Assembly: GCA_963966185.1 (NCBI GenBank)
Contig: CAWZYM010000331.1
Span: forward strand, 1,013,501 to 1,077,500
Source: Rhabditoides inermis
Lineage: Eukaryota; Nematoda; Chromadorea; Rhabditida; Rhabditidae
Direction of reading: 5' to 3'
Length of the DNA: 64,000 bases
A model generated the notes under the pieces. It ran no database searches. It worked only from the letters and a program-made list of their open reading frames with translations, and was not told where the DNA came from. The translations under genes were made by a program, and so were the position numbers. This document shows, piece after piece, positions 48,701 through 58,380 of the stretch. The stretch's first letter is position 1. Each line of letters opens with the position of its first letter.

Positions 48701-51184
48701 GACCAAGATAGACCAGAGAGATTAGAGAGATTGGGATCCATCACAATTGAACGAGTAGTGAAACACAATTGTGGCAACATACGAGATTACGAGGCAAGGA
48801 TTTGGAAATGCATTTATTGAGCGCAGAAAGAACCATATAGTTCAAGGGTTGTACTCGATGGGGAGGTTCTTGCGGCGGACCATTCCGTCGCCCTGGAACC
48901 ACTCGCGGCGGAAGGTCTTGGCGGCGCCGTCGGGGGTGTTGGTCCACTCGATGGTGATGCGGTCGTTGTTGGCGTCCTCCTGACCGTACTGGAACGCGTC
49001 GCAAGAGACGGCCATCAGCACAGCCTCCTTGGGGTCGAGCACTCCGCACGGCGGGTCGACGCCGAGGCGCTTCATGTTGGTGGTCTTGATGGCCCATCCG
49101 ATGCGGCGACCTCAGGCGTTGGTGATCTGGAGAGACGAGGGTTAGGGAGTTAGGGTACTGTAGAGTACAGTATCCAACAAAACACCCACCTTGATGTGGT
49201 AGGTGTGCTTGTCATCGTAGGGGGCGTTGAAGACGATCGTGGTACCCGGCTGGGTGTTGATATCTCCGGGAGGGACGGACGTCATGGCGAATGGATGCCG
49301 GCAGCCCGCCGCGACCGCCTTTTATTCGCCCCTCCAGACATGCAAATTGACGAGTTGAAATTAGCCTAGAAATTGTCGCGCGGACTGACTGATTCTACGT
49401 ATGCGTAATGAGATAGGGTAAGTAGGGCGATTAGCATATGCAAATCGAACGACGATCATCGATATCGTCAAACGACGATCATCCGAGAGTTTCAGGTCCC
49501 CTCCTTCTCTCCATCTTCAATTCCCTTCTCAAGCACCTGCGCACTTTTGTCGAATTCCAGCTCAGTCCTGCGTGTAAGAGCAAGTCGGATGAGTCGACAT
49601 ATCAGGTGCGGTAGGAGGGAGAGGGGTTACTGTAGGTTAAGTACAATCTCGTATCTCGTGGTACACGTATACGTCTGACTGAGATACTGTAGATCGTGAT
49701 ATCTTTTGATATCGATTGATTATCGTTTATCGAGTGTGTTTTTCAGGAGACTCTGATCAATGCGATGGGCGATTTCGCGAACGCGCTGCCGGATTATCAG
49801 AAGGTATGTGAATACTTAGAACTTAGATCTTAAATATTACATTGTCGCTGAAAGGAGTGGCGAAAAAGAGAAGAGTACGTATTCTGTTGATTGAAGCGTA
49901 AAATTGTGTGACTTTTTATTTGTGTTGATTGAAACATAGGCTTATTGGTTAAAAAACATTTAGTTTTATCGAAATAAGGTGGTAATGTACTTTTAGATAA
50001 TCACATTAACAATGAGTGAGCCAGTGGATGATAGCCTTGAGACTGCGAGTGGGAAGTCGACTATCATTTGTCTGGGGATGGGAGAGAAGGGGAAGGTATC
50101 ATCGAGGAGATCCTCAATGGAGGAAGCGACAGAGAGGGAGGTCAGAAGGGTCAGAAGACGTGGGAGAGGGAGAAGGAGAGGTACAGTGTCATCGAGAACG
50201 GCATGGTAACAGAGGGCGACAGAGTGAGGGACCTCATCGATAAAGAGTGACTCGTCAGAGATGACAGGAGAGGGAGGATGGAGAGATGTAGTGGTCCGTC
50301 CAGTGCGTGAGGGGAGATGAGGGGAGTAAGGAAAATAGTGGGTATATTTTTTTCATGATTATATCCAGAAACCATCATACGCACTCAATTAAATCACAAT
50401 GACATAATATGAATAATAGCATCTTCTGATTATCAAATATCAACGTCTGTTTTCAGGTGGAGGTGATGATGATCACTTTTGGCAACATCCCCTCGCTGAC
50501 CGACACGGGAAGGAGGAGGAAGGAGGGCGAGGAGTTCCTGCAGCACGTGCTCGTCAAGACACTCCTCAAGGTGGGGGGTATTTACATGGAGAGGGGTTTA
50601 CGTAAAGTTTATTTACGTAAACATGGTAAATAAAGTAGGAGAGGGGTGGTGTTTGGGTGTGGATCAGTCGAAGACAATTGGCAGCCTGACCATGGTGGGG
50701 GTGGAAAAAGGTATTTCGTTGTGGGTCCATCGACGAATTGCGTGTTATATATGAAATTACCTGAAACATGTTATGAAATTACCGTGAAACGAATCGGCGA
50801 CGTTTCGGGAATGGTTTTTGAAGTGGAGATAGTGAATGAAGATCTGTTTTAGCAGGCGACCAAGTACCGCACTGCGTACCTGGCTACCGTATTCACCGAC
50901 TCGTTTCTCACCACACTACTCCAGGTGAGAGGGGGGAGGGAGAGAGATTGTGACGACCATGTTGATACAGCGAACAGCCAAGAAAGATTGCCGTCATTTC
51001 ACAGCGACAGTGTTGAGCGTAGCGTGAAACGGAATTGTTGTGGGTCAGTGTTATAGTGTGTTAGTGTGAGTGTGAAGAAATGGAGGACATGTCATGGATT
51101 GGCCACGTCTTCTGTTTGTTGCAGGAGCCAGGAGCGCGAGGTGCGCATGATGACACAGCGCATCTTCCACACCCTCCTCGACAG
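43282..51184 (+). CDS. EFR3-like protein, N-terminal part (about 470 aa, 3' end not found)
   Basis: EFR3 proteins are palmitoylated plasma-membrane scaffolds that recruit phosphatidylinositol 4-kinase III alpha, together with TTC7 and FAM126. Seventeen exons join in phase: 43,282-43,319; 43,711-43,824; 44,290-44,356; 44,593-44,660; 44,900-44,957; 45,105-45,169; 45,558-45,646; 46,221-46,328; 46,661-46,803; 47,585-47,680; 48,078-48,134; 48,548-48,653; 49,496-49,605; 49,747-49,803; 50,457-50,570; 50,856-50,924; 51,132-51,184. Family features are the N-terminal cysteines ([10 protein letters not shown], the palmitoylation cluster), [41 protein letters not shown] and MCHSEKQ, continuing as helical repeats. 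Family members are usually about 800 residues. The final exon ends at a good donor, but no exon for the C-terminal part follows; instead a copy of exon 3 and then gene D appear. It may be a truncated gene or the result of rearrangement or misassembly. Confidence 0.85.
44663..44880. repeat. GA-rich low-complexity tract in EFR3 intron 4
   Basis: Purine-rich sequence (GGGGAGAGA, GGGAGGGAGAG, then pure GA) fills almost the whole intron between the exons ending at 44,660 and starting at 44,900. Open frames on either strand here are simple-repeat artefacts. Confidence 0.9.
45661..46115. repeat. CT and CCCTCT repeat in EFR3 intron 7
   Basis: About 80 bp of pure CT is followed by a CCCTCT hexamer run (about 45,758-45,925) and then irregular CT/CCCT sequence. 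The hexamer is the same as at 30,376-31,208. It lies on the sense strand of EFR3 as pyrimidines. Confidence 0.95.
46563..46600 (+). pseudogene. Partial duplicate of the start of EFR3 exon 9
   Basis: GTGTGTTCAG followed by ACCGCGACTCTCCGTCCCCC closely resembles the true acceptor and exon start 98 bp downstream (GTGTGTTCAG, ACGGCGACTCTCCCTCGCCC). The copy then diverges and has no convincing donor, so it is an unused or decoy acceptor. Confidence 0.65.
46997..47436. repeat. Diverged direct repeat in EFR3 intron 9
   Basis: TGAACCACTTTGCTTTATTG, with GTGAAGCGTATCAGAAAC (46,997-47,070), recurs as TGAACCACTTTTCTGTATTG, with GTGAAGCGTATCAGAAAC (47,366-47,436). A related GTGAAGCGTAGGTTCC block occurs at about 44,174, with a variant GTGAAACGTAGGTTCC at about 52,782. 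A run of CAGACAGACAGACAG follows at about 47,485. This looks like remnants of a mobile element whose type I cannot name. Confidence 0.55.
48842..49285 (-). CDS. msp: Major sperm protein (MSP) with one in-frame TGA
   Basis: MSPs are small cytoskeletal and signalling proteins of amoeboid nematode sperm. They polymerise to drive motility and, when released, trigger oocyte maturation. Exon 1 (49,285-49,190) begins [14 protein letters not shown]. Exon 2 (49,126-48,842) includes [31 protein letters not shown] and the family end [12 protein letters not shown]. The intron is 63 bp with GTGGGT and CTCCAG boundaries. Total length is 126 codons, normal for the family. Codon 37 (49,114-49,112) is TGA, directly before GRRIGW, where relatives usually have a small residue such as Gly; a single GGA to TGA change would explain it. 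There are no other breaks, so this is a very recent pseudogene, a sequencing error, or a readthrough case. It sits antisense in EFR3 intron 12. Confidence 0.9.
49318..49347 (-). promoter_or_regulatory. Candidate MSP core promoter (TATA-like and octamer-like)
   Basis: On the minus strand GAATAAAAGG lies about 35 bases before the MSP ATG, and ATTTGCAT lies about 20 bases further upstream. A GATA core is also present at 49,412. GATA-type sites are known to control MSP genes in Caenorhabditis; their role here is inferred. Confidence 0.4.
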
Positions 51185-51309
51185 GTGAGGGAGGGGATAC
51201 GTTACAAGGCTAGATAAACTTGATGCTGGAGGCGTTCGTGACTTGAAAAAAAATGATATTTGAAAAGCCTCGCTCGTGAAAGTATAGATTTCGTTTTAAT
51301 CGTAAAAAT

Positions 51310-51418
51310 GAATTATCTGTTAAAAAAAAGTACTTGCGTAAAGAGATTAGGTTTGTCTTGACCCAATTCAACAAAAGCGCATGCATGAAACGTTTACAAA
51401 TACTAATACAAACCTGCA

Positions 51419-51464
<46 letters not shown>

Positions 51465-51632
51465 CTTTCTCCATCTTCTGTTTATCTTTTCTTATATCTC
51501 ATCTGTTACTTCAATAGTCAGCTATGCGCAGGTTTGTATTAGTATTTGTAAACGTTTTATGCATGCGCTTTTGTTGAATTGGGTCAAGACAAACCTACTC
51601 TCTTTACGCAAGTACTTTTTTAACAGATAATA
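51310..51632. mobile_element. Foldback element with ~105-bp inverted arms
   Basis: AGTACTTGCGTAAAGAG through ACTAATACAAACCTGC (51,330-51,416) reappears inverted at 51,530-51,625 (GCAGGTTTGTATTAGTATTT through CTCTTTACGCAAGTACT). The centre contains a (CT)n run and unique sequence. There is no coding capacity. Confidence 0.8.
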
Positions 51633-51664
51633 CATGTGACATGTGAGAAGCGACTCAAACTTTC

Positions 51665-52112
51665 CGTACGTAGGGGAAAATCCCGAGCGGAGTTGTGAAC
51701 CGCTATCATTATTATCTCACGGCCCAACTCCCATCTCATCACACAGGTAACAAATAATTATGTAACTATGCATGAGTTTATGTTATTTTATTACTAAAAG
51801 GTTGGTACTATCAAACGTACGAAAATTAAATATTAGAATAGTGAGAAGTAGATGACAAAGTTGCTTGAGATTCTTTGAGTCCAGAGTGAGTCACCTTGAG
51901 AAGTTAGATTTTTATTTGGTCCTTCACATTTCTTTTTTACTGCTTTGAAAGAGCGTAAATTACTTTATTTGGGAAAAAAGATCAAACGTACGAAAATTAA
52001 ATTTTAAACCGGTGCACCATCCATGACATCTTTTTTTTTAATTTAATACGCTCTCCGCGTCTCCGCCTGTTACCGGTCCATAACTCCGCTCGGGTCTTTT
52101 CCATTTCGTACG
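51665..52112. mobile_element. Short element with imperfect terminal inverted repeats
   Basis: The left end CGTACGTAGGGGAAAATCCC continuing GAGCGGAGTTGTGAACCG matches the inverted right end (CGTACGAAATGGAAAAGACC, GAGCGGAGTTATGGACCG). Inside, ATCAAACGTACGAAAATTAA occurs twice (near 51,818 and 51,980). There is no open frame of note, so a MITE-like element is likely. Confidence 0.6.
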
Positions 52113-52482
52113 TAATGGTCAAAAACATTATTTCGTAACTTCGAGATCATTTAATCTTGGTACGTAAGTCATCATCAAGAAATTAAATTCTCAAAGCGCC
52201 GGGATGTATGGCTTTTGTTGAATTTCATAGAAATTTCTTTTCTTACTGATTGCCAAGATCTGACGTTTATTAATTAGTATACACAGAACTATGATGGATG
52301 ACACAATTTAACGGTGGTAACAAGTCATACGACGACACTCTTCTCTGTCTATCGATCGCCGCAGCGTAAGTGCATGTCTGCTTTTCTCTGTGTTCTCTGC
52401 CAACTGCGCTCTCTCTCGCGCGCTCTCTCTCGCGCTCCGCCCCGCCCCCCGGGAGAGCTTGCAGCCACAGTGACGGGAAACG

Positions 52483-52483
52483 C

Positions 52484-52540
<57 letters not shown>

Positions 52541-52545
52541 ACACG
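52483..52545. repeat. (CA)n microsatellite
   Basis: About 28 CA units with a single CCC interruption near the right end. Confidence 0.95.
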
Positions 52546-52747
52546 CTGGCCTCTCGCTTCCTGGGCGCGCGCGATCGCTCATAACTACGTTCGGAGAAAA
52601 GATACAAATATGCCACCGACCAATCATCTAACCTAAGGAACGTTGCGAATCAAGCTAGCATGAATTGGATGACGTCACATTGCTGCTAAGGGGACCTTTA
52701 GATATCGCTTCTTAAAAATTCTGGCGCGAGCCTTATCCTAAGCCAAA

Positions 52748-52772
52748 AGAGAGGGCGCTGCGCGCCCTCTCT
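52748..52772. other. Perfect 11-bp hairpin
   Basis: AGAGAGGGCGC-TGC-GCGCCCTCTCT forms an 11-bp stem with a three-base loop. No run of T follows and no gene ends here, so a terminator role is not supported. It may be the end of a decayed mobile element. Confidence 0.7.
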
Positions 52773-52987
52773 AATAGTTCGTGAAACGTAGGTTCCACAT
52801 CAATCAATAAAATCAATCAATCAATCCACCTCAATTTACTCACATCAATCAATCAACACAAAATCAATCATTTAATCAGAATGGCTGTGAACTTCTATGG
52901 ACATTAAAAACACTCTGTCGTGTATTATAGGCGTGGCGTGCACATTACTTGAATGAATAATGGTTAAATGATCGTCTCCTTTTTCAG

Positions 52988-53050
52988 GATCGGTACCTCG
53001 TGCAGCGTATCGGCAGGGATCTGCTGCGACAGCGAGTACAACCAGTCAAG
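52988..53050 (+). pseudogene. Duplicated EFR3 exon 3, frameshifted
   Basis: TTTTTCAG is followed by GATCGGTACCTCGTGCAGCG and CAGCGAGTACAACCAGTCAAG, then a donor. This is a near copy of the true exon 3 (44,290-44,356) with a 4-base deletion near its start. Upstream flank (GTGAAACGTAGGTTCC near 52,782) also resembles the flank of the original, so a segment of about 200-280 bp was copied. It lies after the last recognised EFR3 exon. Confidence 0.75.
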
Positions 53051-53406
53051 GTGCGCTCGGTTTTTTTATGGTTTTTTTCAGTTTTTTTTTCTGTTGTGAG
53101 TGATCGTAGAGCAACTGAAACATAACGGTCCCGCTCCTATACCACCACCCCGCCTCTTCTTCCTACTTCCCCCTACCGAGATGGGAATAAGTCCATTGCA
53201 CATAAACATAAACATATTGATATGAAAATGAGTTGATTAGCGTGAGGGGGCGGGGCTTGAGTCTGGCACGCAACGAACACATGAGGTGTGTCATTTCACA
53301 ATCGCACCTGAGAGAGGGGCGGCTTGCCTGAGAGGCGGTTTGGTGCGTTTGTTGTTGCTCTTTCCTTACCTCAGTTTCTTTCCTTTTCCTCCTCCTTCAC
53401 CCCCCT

Positions 53407-53437
<31 letters not shown>

Positions 53438-53534
53438 GCTCTCTCGCTGCTGTCCCCGACCGTCTTTGCCGCTCGATCTCTTCCCTCTGTTCTCTCCCCC
53501 CCTCTCCTCTCTATCTCTCTTTCTCTCCTCTTCT

Positions 53535-53553
53535 CTCTATCATTTTCTTGCAG
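53535..53553 (+). promoter_or_regulatory. Putative trans-splice acceptor of gene D
   Basis: TATCATTTTCTTGCAG is followed by GACTGTC and ATG at 53,561, with a long CT-rich tract upstream (53,400-53,550). This matches the arrangement at gene E base for base. Confidence 0.5.
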
Positions 53554-53560
53554 GACTGTC

Positions 53561-54451
53561 ATGACGGCGGATCTGAAAATCTGTCCCGCGCCTTGTGGAG
53601 AGGTGGCCGAGGCCTCGTGCAAGGAGTGTGGCCCGCAGTGTCGCCGTTGTGCGAACCGCCACCGTCTGAGGTTCCCTCGACACAATCTGATGGTAACCAC
53701 TCTCTTTGTCTCTTTGCCTTTTCCATCGTTCCCCATTGTTCCTCTTGCAGGATATCGTGTACGACCGAAATGCATGTGTCCACTTGTGTACGGACCCACA
53801 GGTCGCTGCGGCCGGTCTGGTAGGGCATCGTCTTGTCTGCTTCGGATGCGCATCTGCCGATGTGGACGGCACCGTCTACGAAGTAGGTAGCTACTGCATT
53901 GCGCAGTTTGCTCATTCACTCTTTTCCAGGTGCCCAACTTCTTGCAGTGCATGAGCACGGCGAACGTGAGAGCGGTCTTCATGGCCAAGGTCGGCGAAAT
54001 GGGATGCCTTCTCGCGGACAACGCCTCCAAGTCCATCATCATCAAGGGATACGAGCAGAAGCAGGCGGAAACCGAGATGCTGGCGCAGGACGGGGAGAGG
54101 AAGTGGGCTGAAGCCACTGCGCTCAGCCGGGAGGCTGCACAGCAAAAGATCGAGGCCGAGACGGCCATGAACGCTGCCCTGGAGAAGGTGGAGACCGCGG
54201 AGGCAGCTGTCATGGAAATGTCTGGGCGCACGGAGGCTGCCCAGGAGGAAGTGGAGAGGATGCGCAAACTGATGACCATCACCACTGACAACAACAACAT
54301 CTATTGGCGCTACATCAACGCGCTGCTCGAGCTGCTGCAGGATGCGCGTCAGCACCTTCCCCCCGACCTGGCCAAGAACTACGACTATGACGTCACCTAC
54401 TCTGCCGACCCATTCTTCACTCGCCACGAAGAAAGCAACAGTGACGTCTGA
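53561..54451 (+). CDS. Gene D: Cys-rich N-terminus plus coiled coil, 261 aa
   Basis: Three exons (53,561-53,692; 53,751-53,882; 53,930-54,451) give 261 residues. The first two exons and the start of the third match gene E, including both introns. The N-terminal cluster CPAPC and [15 protein letters not shown] suggests a B-box-like zinc site, followed by a second Cys-containing segment (HLCTDP, CFGC). An Ala/Glu-rich coiled coil follows. After position 54,189 the sequence leaves the gene E version: the coiled coil continues (MEMSGRTEAAQEEVERMRKL) and the protein ends in a different tail, LPPDLAKNYDYDV to EESNSDV. Its function is unknown. The encoded zinc-site plus coiled-coil layout resembles TRIM-type scaffolds without a RING, which is only an analogy. 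Confidence 0.8.
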
Positions 54452-54674
54452 CTGCCTCAACACATACTCCAGTAACCCTTAAAACTTACAGTGATGCTTA
54501 AACAAATGCTTAAAGTTGGATAAAGTCGAGTTATGTGCTTGTGGTGATGCTGATTTGGGATGGTGGGTATTGAAAGTAGGTCAACAAATCAAATTGTTCA
54601 TCTTCGAAAGTACAGTAATCGAACGAATCATGGTTTACTGTAGTTTACAGTAGGCTAGGATTCCGCTGTCGAAT

Positions 54675-54703
54675 TGTGGTGTTGTTGTTGTTGTTGTTGT
54701 TGT
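54675..54703. repeat. (GTT)n microsatellite
   Basis: About nine GTT units downstream of gene D. Confidence 0.9.
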
Positions 54704-54754
54704 TTGCGTTTGCGCGCGTGACGTTTCTCAAGTGGGCGTGGTCTGTGTGGTGGT

Positions 54755-55905
54755 TGAGGAATGACGGGAGCGGTGGTAGTGAATCGATGCGGGCGGCTGT
54801 GTGACATGCGCGCCCTTCTTTCCCGGTACCTCGGACTGTTCCATGTTGCCCCCGGACCCTCGACTGCTGCCCCCGGACCCTCGACTGCTGCCCCCGGACT
54901 CTCGACTGCTGCCCCCGGACCCTCGACTGCTGCCATCGGACCCTCGACTGCTGCCCCCGGACCCTCGACTGCTGCCCTCGGACCCTCGACTGCTGCCCCC
55001 GTACCCTCCACTGCTGCCCTCGGACCCTCCACTGCTGCCCCCGGACCCTTCACTGTCGCCCCGGAGTCGTCTCCTCCTGCACCACAGGTACTGTAGACTA
55101 CCGTAGTCGAGACGTGGGCGTTGTTACCGATCTATTATCGATTAGTTCGCATTGTTGATTCGCATATTTCAGGTCGCTTGTCTGGCGCAACGCGGCCCCA
55201 CTCGCACAAGTTGCGGCAAGGTACTGCGGTTACTGTATGTACCGTACCACTAATTTCATGCCTTCGTAGCTGTTCTCTTCCGGTCGTTGTTTTGGAGTCG
55301 ACCTGGCGATATATGCTCTCAGGTGCGCCCCTCTACGTATCGCTCCCTCCACTCTGTCTTTTTTCCTAATAATTTCGATAATTTGTGATCGACGGCGACC
55401 TGGTCTTCCACCGGACACTCCAGTGGCTTCTCGAAGATCGATGCAAAAACAAGCCAACAAGACCGACCCCTAACGCCTAAACTACACTCATACTCGATTA
55501 TTTGTTTGCATGTGTGTGTTACACGCTTAATTTGTTTGTGAAAGTAATGAGAGTTGATTGTGTGATGAAAAGTTGGAAATTGAAGTGGTACCATTGGTTA
55601 CTGTACTTGAGTTCCAATATTAAGTTATACTGTAGTTTTGATTATGATAATCACTTATCGCTCGTTGTTTTGTGTGCTTGGATACGTTTCATATCTCGAA
55701 TAATTTGTTCGCTCGAAAGTCGTTTGGTTGATTCACTCCACCATACCGCATTCATATTTAGGTATACGGTACTATGACATAAGAGAGAAACAGTCGAGCA
55801 CCATTTGACATGTTGCTCAATCAAGCTAGACATTCGATAATCTGCTCCACGGTTACGGTAACTTGAATACTGGATACGGTGGACGGCGCCGGATCCTCTG
55901 CCGAC
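54755..55905. repeat. Diverged copy 2 of the dispersed module (copy 1 at 28,500-29,830)
   Basis: It shares ordered blocks with copy 1, including GGTACTGTAGACTACCGTAG (55,087) and GGTATACGGTACTATGAC (55,761). Unlike copy 1 it contains the 21-bp minisatellite. Both strands are open across the minisatellite, but I find no supported gene. Confidence 0.55.
54843..55060. repeat. 21-bp minisatellite, about 10 copies
   Basis: GGACCCTCGACTGCTGCCCCC repeats with a few substitutions (CCCTCG, ATCG, GTACCC). Because 21 is a multiple of three, all frames without a stop stay open. The forward strand would encode Pro/Ala/Ser/Thr heptads (APGPSTA), the reverse Gly/Ala/Val-rich heptads. The product, if any, is uncertain. 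Confidence 0.9.
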
Positions 55906-55914
55906 TGCGCACAT

Positions 55915-56490
55915 GTCAATCGACTATCGGTTGAGTGGCGATCACGTGATCGATCGATTATCGATTGAGTAGCGATCACGTGAAAGATCGACTATCGGTT
56001 GAGTGGCGATCACGTGATCGATCGACTATCGATTGAGTAGCGATAACGTGATCGATCGACTATCGATTGAGTAGCGATCACGTGATCGATCGACTATCGA
56101 GTGAGTAGCGATCACGTGATCGATCGACTATCGAGTGAGTAGCGATCATGTGATCGATCGACTATCGAGTGAGTAGCGATCACGTGATCGATCGACTATC
56201 GATTGAGTAGCGATCACGTGATCGATCGACTATCGATTGAGTAGTTATCACGTGATCGATCGACTATCGATTGAGTAGCGATCACGTGAAAGATCGACTA
56301 TCGGTTGAGTGGCGATCACGTGATCGATCGACTATCGATTGAGTAGCGATCACGTGATCGATCGACTATCGATTGAGTAGTGATCACGTGATCGATCGAC
56401 TATCGACTGAGTAGCGATCACGTGATCGATCGACTATCGAGGCGATCATGTGATCGATCGACTATCATTTGAAGAGCGATCGCTCGATCG
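55915..56490. repeat. 34-bp tandem array with CACGTG palindromes (about 17 copies)
   Basis: The unit GCGATCACGTGATCGATCGA plus CTATCGATTGAGTA recurs every 34 bp. Most copies carry the 12-bp perfect palindrome GATCACGTGATC, whose core CACGTG is an E-box, and the palindrome ATCGAT. Variants include CACGTGAAAG, AACGTGATC and CATGTGATC. It ends near 56,490 in CGATCG-rich sequence. Confidence 0.93.
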
Positions 56491-56803
56491 ACTATCGATC
56501 GGATCGATCTCAGATAGGATTTGGTGTCCGTTTTGACTGAGTTTGGTCGCAATTGACCACAATTGGCCGTTTGAATACCCACCTCCGTAAAATAATAATC
56601 TATTTTCGGCTCACGTCTACGATTCCAATATGATACTTCTACCTATCAATACTGTTTATACATACATACATAAATTGCACGGTGAATAGTGAATATATAG
56701 CAAAACTTCACCCAACGAAGGCGATATTAGTATATTAGGGCACACGGTAATTGTACAGACAGGGCCGGAGTGAGAGGGATGGGTTAGAGGAAGAGACTGA
56801 TGT
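56491..56803. other. AT-rich spacer downstream of gene F
   Basis: Nothing coding is evident between the 34-bp array and the gene F stop. Because gene F reads on the minus strand, its polyadenylation site should lie here. No AATAAA was located with confidence. Confidence 0.5.
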
Positions 56804-57302
56804 TCACATCTTCTGGTTGGTCTTCTGAATGCTGAGATGGCGAAGAGGGCTGGCGGGGCTGGCGGGGGTCTCGCCGGGGGCCGACGCGGCTACCGCGGGG
56901 GTCTGCATGGGCACAGCCAGTACCTGTAACATTGAAGGTATTTCGGATACCGTGACTCTTTCCACTCACCGTTGAGGGTTGCTGTCCAGGTTTCACTCCA
57001 AACTGGGCTGCATCAATGTTCACTGGCTGGGCCTGCAACTCACTCATTGTTCAAAACAGTTATGTAATGTCATCAGTCTTTGCGCACCACATATTCACAC
57101 ATGTCCACTCATTCGTTTCGGCAGCCGAATAGTAATCATGTTCTTACATTGCTTGTTAATGGCTCAGTGTACTTTATCAGAGAAATTCTATTGTTTTCAT
57201 TACCATTACACATCCATATTCGTTAGTTTTGTCCGAACTCCGAACGTTTGTATCCTTCTCTCTCCCCTCTCTTTTCTCTCTCTCTCTCTCTCTCTCTCTC
57301 CC

Positions 57303-57352
<50 letters not shown>

Positions 57353-57581
57353 TCTCTCTCTCCCTCCCCTCCCCCCACCTGTGCCTGTCCTAGTTGCACG
57401 TACTGCCTCCCCTGCTGGTCCACAATCACAGTCGTGCCAACGGGAAGACGTTGCGGGATGAAGAACGCCGGCTGGGCCTGCTGCGATTCGATCTGAATAG
57501 TTCTTTTTTTCGTTTTGAGAGAGAGATGGGATTGGAGGGGGAGAGAGAAAAGTAGAGGGGGAGAGAGTGAAGGAGAGCAAG

Positions 57582-57619
<38 letters not shown>

Positions 57620-58091
57620 AGATATGGAGAGAGAGGAAGAGAGAGACAGAGAGAGAGTCCCCCCACCTGTTGGTTTACCTGCTGCTGCACCTGTCGCATC
57701 TGTGCCCGTTGCATGGCGGCGCGCTGGTCTTCCAGTGCTAGCTTCGCGTTCTCCGCCTGCAAGTTATCGCTTTGAATGCAACACACATTGTCTTCAAAAA
57801 GTACTTCCAAGTAAAGATAGTTGGCCTGTACCGATTGCAAAGTGAACAAAGGATCTCTGTACCAGTACAAAGAGATGGATTTGTATCGAAAATACAACGG
57901 AAGGTGTATACTGATAATTTTGATAAATACGATTGAAACGGATGAGATTGCTTATGAGATTCACGATTGAAACGGAAACATTCGTCATTATTAACAAACC
58001 GTTGCTGAAGCGTGTTCATTCCATCTATTAATGGTATGGAAATTGTGAAAAGTTGAGGGAAACCATCACTGATCATATGTACTTCCTTCCT

Positions 58092-58149
<58 letters not shown>

Positions 58150-58334
58150 CTCTCTCCCCTCTCTCCCCTCTCTTCTCTCTCCCCCTCCCCCCTCTCTCTA
58201 TTTATCTATCTCTCTCTTTCTCTTTCTCCCCTCTCTCCCTCCTCTCCTCTCACCTTGCTCTCCCCCCTCTCTCCTCTCTCCTCTCACCTTGCTATCCCCC
58301 CTCTCTCTCTCTCCCCTCTCTCCACTCTCTCCCC

Positions 58335-58380
<46 letters not shown>

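Noticed and set aside
49112..49114. Selenocysteine at the MSP TGA
   Set aside because: MSPs are not known selenoproteins, the position is a small residue rather than Cys in relatives, and I see no clear SECIS-like stem-loop downstream.
52748..52772. Transcription terminator hairpin
   Set aside because: Rho-independent terminators do not apply to a nematode nuclear genome, and no gene ends there.
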